Source: Shewanella sp. OPT22 | GTDB lineage: Bacteria; Pseudomonadota; Gammaproteobacteria; Enterobacterales; Shewanellaceae | Direction: 5' to 3' | Length of the DNA: 64,000 bases | Assembly (NCBI RefSeq): GCF_004168585.1 | Contig: NZ_PGVH01000056.1 | Coordinates: forward strand, 62,001 to 126,000 | Shown: positions 28,771-35,834 of the stretch, piece by piece | Numbering within the stretch: position 1 is the stretch's first letter | Layout: each line of letters starts with the position of its first letter | Program-made: the position numbers and the translations under genes | Notes under the pieces: model-generated | Databases searched by the model: none | Seen by the model: the letters and a program-made list of their open reading frames with translations, nothing else | What the model was told of the DNA's origin: nothing

Positions 28771-29566
28771 CCTGTTACCTCTTGTCGTTTCAATATCCAT
28801 TTTGGCCTTATCAGCTTGTAGCTCTTCGGGTGGCCGCTATCATCTAAAAAATGATCGCGCCCCTGTAAACCCACCTGATTTATCGAAAATTGAAAATGCA
28901 CAACCAAGATACGAACCGTATTCTAGGCAAGGTAATAAACCTTATGAGGTTTTCAATAAGCAATATCGTGTACTTCAAACAGCTAAGGATTATGTCGAAG
29001 AAGGTAAGGCATCCTATTATGGCGCCAAGTTTCATGGCTATCACACCTCTAATGGTGAAGTGTATGATATGTATTCTATGTCTGCAGCTCACAAAACGTT
29101 ACCGATCCCCAGTTATGCTAAAGTTACCAACTTAGCGAACGGAAAATCTGTGATTGTTAGAGTTAATGACCGTGGCCCTTTCCACTCGAATCGAATTATA
29201 GACTTGTCTTATGCAGCGGCATACAAACTCGGCATGCTTAAACATGGCGTTGCTGATGTGCGTGTAGAGGCCATTCACTTCGACTCCCCAACCCAATCGT
29301 ATAAAGGCAAAACGAATAAACCTAAAACAACACCGATTGCATCTGGCCACTTTATTCAGATTGTTGCTTCAAAAGACAGAATAAAACTCTCGGTCATTGC
29401 GAATCAATTGGAGCAAAAATACAAAGTAAGTTCGCGCTTAAAACATGCAGATGGCCTCTATAAATTGCAGATGGGCCCCATTTCGCAAACTTTACTCGCA
29501 AATGAATTACTTGAATCTGTTCGTAGAAATGGTTATCCACAGAGCTACTTGGTCAAAACTGATTGA
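28757..29566 (+). CDS. rlpA: Septal ring lytic transglycosylase, lipoprotein RlpA
   Basis: Outer-membrane lipoprotein with lipobox ALSACS (Cys21). A double-psi beta-barrel domain follows (GKASYYGAKFHGYHTSNGEVYD, then VRVNDRGPFHSNRIIDLSYAAA, with the catalytic aspartate region). The C-terminal SPOR domain (about residues 194-268, HFIQIVASKDR to GYPQSYLV) binds denuded glycan at the division site. Length 269 residues. It overlaps mltB by 14 bases, so the two are translationally linked. Confidence 0.93.
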   Translation: MKTNNLLPLVVSISILALSACSSSGGRYHLKNDRAPVNPPDLSKIENAQPRYEPYSRQGNKPYEVFNKQYRVLQTAKDYVEEGKASYYGAKFHGYHTSNGEVYDMYSMSAAHKTLPIPSYAKVTNLANGKSVIVRVNDRGPFHSNRIIDLSYAAAYKLGMLKHGVADVRVEAIHFDSPTQSYKGKTNKPKTTPIASGHFIQIVASKDRIKLSVIANQLEQKYKVSSRLKHADGLYKLQMGPISQTLLANELLESVRRNGYPQSYLVKTD

Positions 29567-29664
29567 TTTTTATATAACAAAGGAACTTTATGACTTATGG
29601 AAAGTCTAATCGCTGATGTTATACTGTTTCTTATTTTCTAATTTAACTAAAATGTGCCTTTTTG

Positions 29665-30828
29665 ATGATGAATCTTTTTAAATACTCTTGTAAGACTGCG
29701 CTTCTTTCCTTAGTTACCTTTTCTTCTTTCGCAGCACCTGTAATCATTCCAGAAGCTCCAAAAGTAGCGGCTAAAGCTTATGTTTTAATGGACTACAATA
29801 CTGGGCAAATCATTGCTGAAAATAATGCTTACGAGCAGTTAAACCCTGCGAGTTTAACAAAGATGATGACCAGTTATGTCATCGGTACAGAGATTAAAAA
29901 CGGTAATATCAGCCCCACGGATGAAGTAATCATTTCTAAAAAGGCGTGGTCAAAAAACTTTCCAGACTCGTCAAAGATGTTTATTGAAGTCGGTAAAAAA
30001 GTCACCGTATCTGAACTTAACCGCGGCATCATTGTTCAGTCTGGCAACGATGCATGTGTAGCAATGGCAGAACATATTGCTGGAACGGAAGATGGCTTTG
30101 TTGCATTAATGAACTCTTGGGCGACTCAGCTTGGAATGAAAGACAGCCATTTTGAAAACGCTCATGGACTCGATTCAGATGCGCACAAAACAACGGCTTA
30201 TGATATGGCCCTTTTAGGTGCGGCGCTGATTCGTGATGTTCCTGAGGAATATCGAATTTATAGTGAAAAATCGTTTACCTATAACGGCATTAAACAATAC
30301 AACCGTAACGGTCTATTGTGGGATAAAAGTATGAATGTGGACGGCATTAAAACCGGTCACACTTCTGGTGCAGGCTTCAACTTAGTCGCATCAGCAACCA
30401 AAGGTAATATGCGCCTTGTGTCTGTAGTAATGGGAGCGAGAAGTAGCACTGCACGCAAAGCTGAAAGTAAGAAATTACTGAACTTTGGATTCCGTTTTTA
30501 TGAAACAGTAATCCCATATAAATCAGGCGATAGCTTTGTAACTCAAAAAATTTGGTTTGGTGATAAGCCAACAATTGATTTAGGTGTAAATACTGATACG
30601 CCAATTACAGTATCTCGCTCTCAAGCAAAACAACTTAAAGCACATTTTGAGTTAACCAAAGAGATCGAAGCACCGATTGCTAAAGGTGAGACAGTTGGTC
30701 GTATTTACTTTCAATTAAATGGTAAAGATGTTGCAGAATATCCACTAGTAACGCTTCAAGAAGTGAATGAAGGTAGCTGGTTCAGTAAACTTACTGATTA
30801 CTTCAAAAAGAAAATTGCTGAGTTTTAA
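29665..30828 (+). CDS. dacA: D-alanyl-D-alanine carboxypeptidase (PBP5/6 type)
   Basis: Trims the terminal D-alanine from pentapeptides in the periplasm. A signal peptide ends near SSFAAP. Active-site motifs are SxxK in ASLTKMM, SxN in QSGNDACVAM, and KTG in DGIKTGHTSGAGFN. A C-terminal beta domain and an amphipathic anchor helix (SWFSKLTDYFKKKIAEF) tether it to the inner membrane. ATG 29665 is followed at once by ATG 29668; either may be used, and there is no strong ribosome binding site. About 387 residues. It follows rlpA after about 100 bases and ends with a strong terminator. Confidence 0.94.
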   Translation: MMNLFKYSCKTALLSLVTFSSFAAPVIIPEAPKVAAKAYVLMDYNTGQIIAENNAYEQLNPASLTKMMTSYVIGTEIKNGNISPTDEVIISKKAWSKNFPDSSKMFIEVGKKVTVSELNRGIIVQSGNDACVAMAEHIAGTEDGFVALMNSWATQLGMKDSHFENAHGLDSDAHKTTAYDMALLGAALIRDVPEEYRIYSEKSFTYNGIKQYNRNGLLWDKSMNVDGIKTGHTSGAGFNLVASATKGNMRLVSVVMGARSSTARKAESKKLLNFGFRFYETVIPYKSGDSFVTQKIWFGDKPTIDLGVNTDTPITVSRSQAKQLKAHFELTKEIEAPIAKGETVGRIYFQLNGKDVAEYPLVTLQEVNEGSWFSKLTDYFKKKIAEF

Positions 30829-30860
30829 TCACTCACAAGAACTAAAATATATGACACATA

Positions 30861-30887
30861 AAGAAGGGGCTATTTAGCCCCTTCTTT
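30861..30887. terminator. Bidirectional terminator after dacA
   Basis: AAGAAGGGGCT and AGCCCCTTCTT form a perfect 11-bp stem with a 4-base loop, followed by TTT. The stop codon of the convergent minus-strand lipoprotein gene lies inside the stem. Confidence 0.88.
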
Positions 30888-31313
30888 ACATTCGCCTCTA
30901 ATCTCAACCGTCTCATGTAAGACGGTACGATTGAGCTCATAAAAACCATTCTTACAATAGCCAGTTTGCTTTAGCGTTCTCTCCAACCCTAATTCAACCG
31001 CTAACTCCCAATCCTTTTCTCGCTTTTTATACGCTTCATACTCTTTCTTGAGTTGGCGGCGAGATTTTTTACGATTAGAAATTCGGTTTTCATGTGGTAA
31101 AGGATGTACCAGAGCATTTTGCGCTCTGACTTTCCATGCCTTATAGGTGAACAGTTTTAGCCCATTATCTTTAACCTCGGTACTAAAGCTGTCCTTTACT
31201 CTACCTCGAAGTGACTCAGTTTGCTCTTCAGCGGTCTTTGTTGAGCTGCACCCTGCGATCGAAGCTGCAACAATCACAAGTAATAACGCCTTATAGCCGC
31301 TCCTTGGTAGCAT
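30870..31313 (-). CDS. Small lipoprotein of unknown function
   Basis: A 147-residue protein with signal segment and lipobox SIAGCSS (Cys22). The mature part is very basic and charged in the middle (SNRKKSRRQLKKEYEAYKKREKDW, probably helical) and has two cysteines near the C-terminus (GYCKNGFY and RGECKEG) that may form a disulfide in the periplasm. I do not recognise a family. It ends inside the dacA terminator hairpin. The glutaredoxin-like gene lies just upstream on the same strand, so they may share a transcript. Confidence 0.75.
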   Translation of the reverse strand: MLPRSGYKALLLVIVAASIAGCSSTKTAEEQTESLRGRVKDSFSTEVKDNGLKLFTYKAWKVRAQNALVHPLPHENRISNRKKSRRQLKKEYEAYKKREKDWELAVELGLERTLKQTGYCKNGFYELNRTVLHETVEIRGECKEGAK

Positions 31314-31345
31314 ATCCTTATCCTTTACTAAAATTGACGATTGAC

Positions 31346-31711
31346 TTACTTAGCTTCAATAATAAGCTCTTCAAGATAATTAATGACATCGTTCGATTCG
31401 TATAACCACTCTACTTTGCCGTCTTTCTCTATGCGTAGACATGGCACTTGAACTTTCCCACCATTATTTAACAATTCTTGGCGGTTATCCGCTTGTTTTG
31501 CGTCGACTAATTTAATATTTAATCCTTTACGACGAATATCTCGACGTACTTTCACGCAAAATGGGCAGGCTGCAAATTGATATAACTGTAAACTACGAGT
31601 CTGCTCATCTAATTTAGCTTGTAATTCATCAGAGTGATTAGGTCTTTTGGGTGCAAAAATAAAATCAAAAAAAAGAATGATTCGGCCTAAAACCCAACGA
31701 ATAATAAACAT
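31346..31711 (-). CDS. Glutaredoxin-like protein with N-terminal hydrophobic anchor
   Basis: A 121-residue protein. A hydrophobic segment (residues about 3-19, IIRWVLGRIILFFDFIF) is followed by a short linker and a glutaredoxin fold with the redox motif CPFC (in YQFAACPFCVKVRRD), the cis-proline loop VQVPCLRI, and the ESNDVINYLEEL helix. It is likely anchored to the inner membrane facing the cytoplasm. Function in thiol exchange is inferred from the CPFC motif. It lies upstream of the small lipoprotein gene on the same strand, with 32 bases between. Confidence 0.85.
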   Translation of the reverse strand: MFIIRWVLGRIILFFDFIFAPKRPNHSDELQAKLDEQTRSLQLYQFAACPFCVKVRRDIRRKGLNIKLVDAKQADNRQELLNNGGKVQVPCLRIEKDGKVEWLYESNDVINYLEELIIEAK

Positions 31712-31884
31712 AAACTACCTCTATTAACTAATTGTGTGAGCAGTGTAACGAAATAATAGCTGCGCTCAAAGCTGAAAAATGAGCGAGAAGGAAAGAACTG
31801 ACCGAAAAATCTGCACTTAGTCGTAATGATTTGAAAAAGTCCTTTACCTTTTAGATCGCTTTTTGCATAATGCGTTTCGTCGAC

Positions 31885-31961
31885 AGGGGTGTAGCTCCAA
31901 TTGGTAGAGCGCCGGTCTCCAAAACCGGATGTTGTGAGTTCGAATCTCTCCACCCCTGCCA
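31885..31961 (+). tRNA. tRNA-Trp (CCA anticodon)
   Basis: A full cloverleaf can be drawn: acceptor stem AGGGGTG with CACCCCT, D-arm GCTCCAATTGGTAGAGC, anticodon arm CCGGTCTCCAAAACCGG with anticodon CCA, TPsiC arm GTGAGTTCGAATCTCTC, discriminator G and encoded CCA. It closely follows E. coli tRNA-Trp. A terminator hairpin comes 8 bases later. Confidence 0.96.
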
Positions 31962-31969
31962 AGATTTCG

Positions 31970-31998
31970 AAAGCCTTGCATTTATGCGAGGCTTTTTT
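31970..31998 (+). terminator. Intrinsic terminator after tRNA-Trp
   Basis: AAAGCCTTGCA and TGCGAGGCTTTTTT form a stem with one mismatch and a 4-base loop, followed by a T-run. Confidence 0.85.
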
Positions 31999-32019
31999 CG
32001 TTTATGTTATTCAAGTTTA

Positions 32020-32934
32020 TCACCGATGCCCACCAGCTTGCATATAGTTATAATCTAACCTGTTAGTATCTCCGCCCCAAAACGCTCTCCAAGCTCTGGC
32101 AATAGGACTTCGCTTAACAAAATTAGCATCGGTAACTTTTTCAAAGCTAGCACCTAAAAGTCGTGCTCTGGTAATCGTGCTATTGTTTGTTTCAGTTCTT
32201 AATAAAGCATTTTTGATACCTCGGCGTGACATTAATACAGACGCACCTTTAAATCTAAAGCAACTATTCCCCTTATCTTCAGGCAAGTTGACTTTAACCG
32301 CATTTTCAGTAGTCAAAACATCGCCAGTTACTGGGCAACGTTCTCTCACTTTGCCTTTTTCTGGATTGAGCTTATGTCCTTGACCTTTTTCGACTTTACG
32401 AACCTCATTCCATGCTGCTTTCGTATTCATAAAGTTTTCATCTTGCGATCTAATAATATCAAGGTTTGAAGCCCCCACTCTATTCCCAAGTACATAACTG
32501 CCTTGATGTTTTTGAGCATCTCGGACTGGAGTTAACCCCGACTGTTTAAGCGCACGATCGAATTGAACATCATTATCAAGTTTAATAGCTGTAAGCCTTT
32601 CAGCAACGAACTCTTTTAAACGCCCCCAGCCCACTTTAATACTGAACTTCCTTTCAGCAAAAAAACTAGGGATATCACCATCAGGGTGGTCAGATATAGA
32701 TCGGTTAACTTGATATTTAAGCCCACCGACAGAGAAATGACCACCTCCTGATGAGGTCACTGTAATAGAGCTCTGAGCACTACCTTGAGGAACAGAACTG
32801 GGCCTAGAGGTCACTAACTGGGAGTTGTCCACATCAAGATCAGCTCTGCTTTCTTCGTCAGATAAATTTGTGGCCTCATTAATATATGAATTAATTGCTT
32901 GACCGATTGGTGAAGTAATACCAATTCCACTCAT
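32020..32934 (-). CDS. Candidate type III effector with NleG-like U-box region
   Basis: A 304-residue protein with no Sec signal. The first 65 residues are rich in Ser, Gln, Asn and Thr, as in type III secreted proteins. Residues about 198-267 (ERCPVTGDVL, then NAVKVNLPEDKGNSCFRF, and TITRARLLGASF) follow the spacing of the U-box of NleG-type E3 ligase effectors, where CPIT, a cysteine or hydrophobic pair and HPLTREPIT occur in that order. The last motif is only partly kept. A strong AAGGAGG precedes the ATG, so the gene looks expressed. It stands directly beside tRNA-Trp. The family assignment is inference by eye; an unrelated hypothetical is possible. Confidence 0.6.
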   Translation of the reverse strand: MSGIGITSPIGQAINSYINEATNLSDEESRADLDVDNSQLVTSRPSSVPQGSAQSSITVTSSGGGHFSVGGLKYQVNRSISDHPDGDIPSFFAERKFSIKVGWGRLKEFVAERLTAIKLDNDVQFDRALKQSGLTPVRDAQKHQGSYVLGNRVGASNLDIIRSQDENFMNTKAAWNEVRKVEKGQGHKLNPEKGKVRERCPVTGDVLTTENAVKVNLPEDKGNSCFRFKGASVLMSRRGIKNALLRTETNNSTITRARLLGASFEKVTDANFVKRSPIARAWRAFWGGDTNRLDYNYMQAGGHR

Positions 32935-33243
32935 TTTAGTGCCTCCTTACAACATAACCTCACTTTGAAAGTAAAGTGGTATTTATTTTTTGTATTTGTA
33001 TAGTTATATTTTTGGTTCTTAATCTCTTTATCTCAACTTAATAAAAATTAATTAATATCAAGATTACAAAGGTTTAATAAGTTAACCTTTCAACTTCAAC
33101 CATCAATCTAAAAAACAGATTATAACGATAGCTTTTATCCGTTATACATAATCAATCGATAGCTCTATTATTTGAATCAACAAAACGAAGCATGAAAACA
33201 AACATCATGCTGATGAAATTCAAAATACATAATGGAGCTTACA
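32935..33243. promoter_or_regulatory. AT-rich leader and promoter region of ahpC
   Basis: This 309-base gap has no gene. GATAGC occurs twice (about 33127 and 33159) and could be part of an OxyR site, but the full ATAG/CTAT spacing is not met. GGAG lies 6 bases before ATG 33244. Its left end is also the promoter region of the divergent effector candidate. Confidence 0.4.
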
Positions 33244-33813
33244 ATGAGCCAATCAATCATCAACACTAAACTAAAACCATTCGCTGCAACTGCTTTTCAC
33301 AATGGTGATTTTGTTGACCTAACTGAGCAAGACCTTCTAGGCAAATGGTCTGTTGTTTTCTTCTACCCTGCTGACTTCACTTTTGTTTGCCCAACTGAAT
33401 TAGGTGATATGGCTGACCATTACGCTCAACTGCAAGAAATGGGTGTTGAAGTTTTCGCAGTATCTACTGACAAGCACTTTACTCACAAAGCATGGCACGA
33501 CACTTCTGACACAATTAACAAAATCCAATTCCCAATGATTGGTGACCCAACGGGTGCAATTAGCCGTAACTTCGGTGTACTTGTTGAAGAAGATGGTGTT
33601 GCACTTCGAGGTAGCTTTGTAATGAACCCAGAAGGTGAAATTAAAATTGCTGAAGTTCATGACTTAGGTATTGGTCGTAGCGCATCAGAGCTTCTTCGTA
33701 AGATTCAAGCAGCACAATATGTTGCTACGCATGACGGTGAAGTTTGCCCAGCTGCATGGACTCCAGGTGAAGAAACATTGGCTCCATCATTAGATTTGGT
33801 AGGCAAAATCTAA
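33244..33813 (+). CDS. ahpC: Alkyl hydroperoxide reductase subunit C (peroxiredoxin)
   Basis: Typical 2-Cys peroxiredoxin that reduces peroxides in the cytoplasm. The peroxidatic cysteine is C49 in DFTFVCPTELGD, and the resolving cysteine is in DGEVCPAAW near residue 168. Start at ATG 33244 (MSQSIINTKL), preceded by GGAG; an in-frame ATG 12 bases earlier overlaps that site and is less likely. 189 residues, close to E. coli AhpC (187). ahpF follows after a 139-base gap with a hairpin. Confidence 0.95.
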   Translation: MSQSIINTKLKPFAATAFHNGDFVDLTEQDLLGKWSVVFFYPADFTFVCPTELGDMADHYAQLQEMGVEVFAVSTDKHFTHKAWHDTSDTINKIQFPMIGDPTGAISRNFGVLVEEDGVALRGSFVMNPEGEIKIAEVHDLGIGRSASELLRKIQAAQYVATHDGEVCPAAWTPGEETLAPSLDLVGKI

Positions 33814-33848
33814 GCTAAAAACAATAAAGTCGTATTCGTAAAACGATT

Positions 33849-33909
33849 ATCCAGTGACTTTTACTCTTTCCTAGAAAGTCACTGGATGCCTGCCTTCGAA
33901 GGCATGACG
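33849..33909. repeat. Double hairpin (REP-like) between ahpC and ahpF
   Basis: ATCCAGTGACTT (33849-33860) pairs with AAGTCACTGGAT (33876-33887). The perfect palindrome TGCCTTCGAAGGCA (33891-33904) and GACG follow at once. The second part resembles the hairpin at 19037-19062. It may stabilise the ahpC mRNA and lower ahpF expression, a common arrangement when two subunits are needed in unequal amounts. Confidence 0.6.
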
Positions 33910-33952
33910 ATACAAGAAGAATATTAAGTCGTTATTTCTACAAGGAGTAATC

Positions 33953-35533
33953 ATGTTAGACACCAACTTAAAAAATCAATTGGCCACTTACTTAAAAAAC
34001 CTTAAACGCCCAATTGAGTTACACCTGAGTCTTGATGATTCGAAAGCCGCTCAGCAATTAGATCAACTTGCCGTTGATATCGCTTCATTATCTGAGTTGA
34101 TCACGATAAAACATCAAACAAGTTCACGACTTGTAGAAATGACGATTTTCGACCCAGCAAACAATACTCGAATTCAATTCGCAGGGATCCCAACCGGACA
34201 TGAATTTACTTCATTAGTGTTAGCCCTGCTGCACTCTGGTGGTCACCCGATAAAGCTTGATGAAGAAACCATTGAACAAGTACGAAATCTTGATGGATCT
34301 TTTCAATTCGAAACATTTATATCCTTGAGCTGCCAAAACTGCCCTGACGTTGTGCAAGCGCTTAACATGATGGCTGCCATCAACCCAAACATTACCAATG
34401 TCATGATTGACGGTGCGGTATATCAAGATGAAGTCACTGAACGCAATATCATGGCGGTACCATCAGTATTCTTGAACGGTGAGGAATTCAGCCAAGGTCG
34501 CATCAGTTTAAAAGACATTCTGTCGAAACTTGATTCAACTTCTGATGCTAAGCAAGTTGAAAAACTGAATGCAAAAAAAGAATTTGATGTTCTGGTTGTA
34601 GGCGGTGGTCCTGCTGGAGCCAGTGCTGCGATTTACGCAGCTCGTAAAGGCTTGAAGACCGGCATCGTTGCCGACCGCTTTGGTGGGCAAGTGAGTGAAA
34701 CGGTCGGCATTGAAAACTTTATTTCAGTGAAAGCCACTGAAGGGCCAAAGTTAGTCGCAAGTCTTGAAGAACATGTTAAAGACTATGACGTCGATATCAT
34801 GCAAGGGCAAAAAGCTAAGTCGCTAACCAAAAACGGTAATATTGCTATTGAGCTAGAATCAGGCGCAACACTTTCCAGTAAAACCATGCTAATCGCAACA
34901 GGCGCTCGCTGGAGAGAAATGAATGTGCCGGGCGAACAAGAATACCGAGGAAAAGGTGTTGCCTACTGCCCACATTGCGACGGTCCATTATTTAAAGGTA
35001 AGCGTGTTGCGGTAATTGGTGGCGGTAACTCCGGTATCGAAGCTGCTATCGACTTAGCTGGTATTGTAGAGCACGTAACCGTTTTAGAATTTGATTCAAA
35101 ACTTCGTGCAGATCAAGTATTGCAAGATAAAGCTAATTCGATGAGTAACATTGACATCATTACCCAAGCACAAACAACAGAAGTACTAGGTGATGGCAAG
35201 AAAGTAGTTGGTCTTAGTTACACAAATCGATCAACCGGTGATTCTCATAGCATCGATTTAGCCGGTATTTTTGTTCAAATTGGTTTACTACCAAACAGCG
35301 AATGGGCAAAAGGCGAATTACTTACAACCAATCGCGGCGAAATTATTGTTGATGGTCGAGGCCAAACCAATATTCCAGGCGTGTTTGCTGCAGGTGACGT
35401 AACCGACAGTGCCTACAAGCAAATTATTATTGCAATGGGCAGCGGTGCAACAGCATCACTAGGCGCATTTGATTACTTAATTCGTAATTCAGAACAACAA
35501 GTTACAGACATTAAAGCTGAACAAGCTGCATAG
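33953..35533 (+). CDS. ahpF: Alkyl hydroperoxide reductase subunit F
   Basis: Flavoprotein disulfide reductase that regenerates AhpC with NADH. An N-terminal double-thioredoxin domain carries CQNC (in [14 protein letters not shown]). The FAD site is [19 protein letters not shown] near residue 215. The second redox pair is CPHC (in [11 protein letters not shown]), the NAD site is [12 protein letters not shown], and the C-terminal flavin motif is [11 protein letters not shown]. The 526 residues are near E. coli AhpF (521). AAGGAG lies before ATG 33953. A terminator follows. Confidence 0.96.
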   Translation: MLDTNLKNQLATYLKNLKRPIELHLSLDDSKAAQQLDQLAVDIASLSELITIKHQTSSRLVEMTIFDPANNTRIQFAGIPTGHEFTSLVLALLHSGGHPIKLDEETIEQVRNLDGSFQFETFISLSCQNCPDVVQALNMMAAINPNITNVMIDGAVYQDEVTERNIMAVPSVFLNGEEFSQGRISLKDILSKLDSTSDAKQVEKLNAKKEFDVLVVGGGPAGASAAIYAARKGLKTGIVADRFGGQVSETVGIENFISVKATEGPKLVASLEEHVKDYDVDIMQGQKAKSLTKNGNIAIELESGATLSSKTMLIATGARWREMNVPGEQEYRGKGVAYCPHCDGPLFKGKRVAVIGGGNSGIEAAIDLAGIVEHVTVLEFDSKLRADQVLQDKANSMSNIDIITQAQTTEVLGDGKKVVGLSYTNRSTGDSHSIDLAGIFVQIGLLPNSEWAKGELLTTNRGEIIVDGRGQTNIPGVFAAGDVTDSAYKQIIIAMGSGATASLGAFDYLIRNSEQQVTDIKAEQAA

Positions 35534-35563
35534 CTTTATTTAACCCTCTCCATCTCCCCTTTC

Positions 35564-35597
35564 GCCCTTTATCTGGTAACAGATTTAGGGCTTTTTT
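35564..35597 (+). terminator. Intrinsic terminator after ahpF
   Basis: GCCCTTTATCTG and CAGATTTAGGGC form a stem with an internal T-T mismatch pair, a 4-base loop, and a TTTTTT tail. Confidence 0.85.
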
Positions 35598-35834
35598 CTG
35601 TGCTTAATTCCCTTGAACACAAACACAAATAACTAAAAGGAATTAATGAGTATAAATTCATAACCGATTCAAAAATATACTAGCTGTTTTAGTTATATAA
35701 AAGTTTGCAATAAAACATTTAACCAACAGGTTTTTAACCTTGTGCGCACGACAAAATAACAAGCTTACTAGACATTGAAATTGATTTCATTGGCTATGGG
35801 TAATCTATGACACAACAATAAATTTGAGGTGCGT

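Noticed and set aside
31687-31962. Minus-strand frame across the tRNA-Trp gene
   Set aside because: It covers the tRNA on the opposite strand and the start of the glutaredoxin-like gene; no coding signal.
33120-33190. Possible OxyR site upstream of ahpC
   Set aside because: Two GATAGC blocks are present, but the four ATAG/CTAT elements with 7-base spacing are not met.
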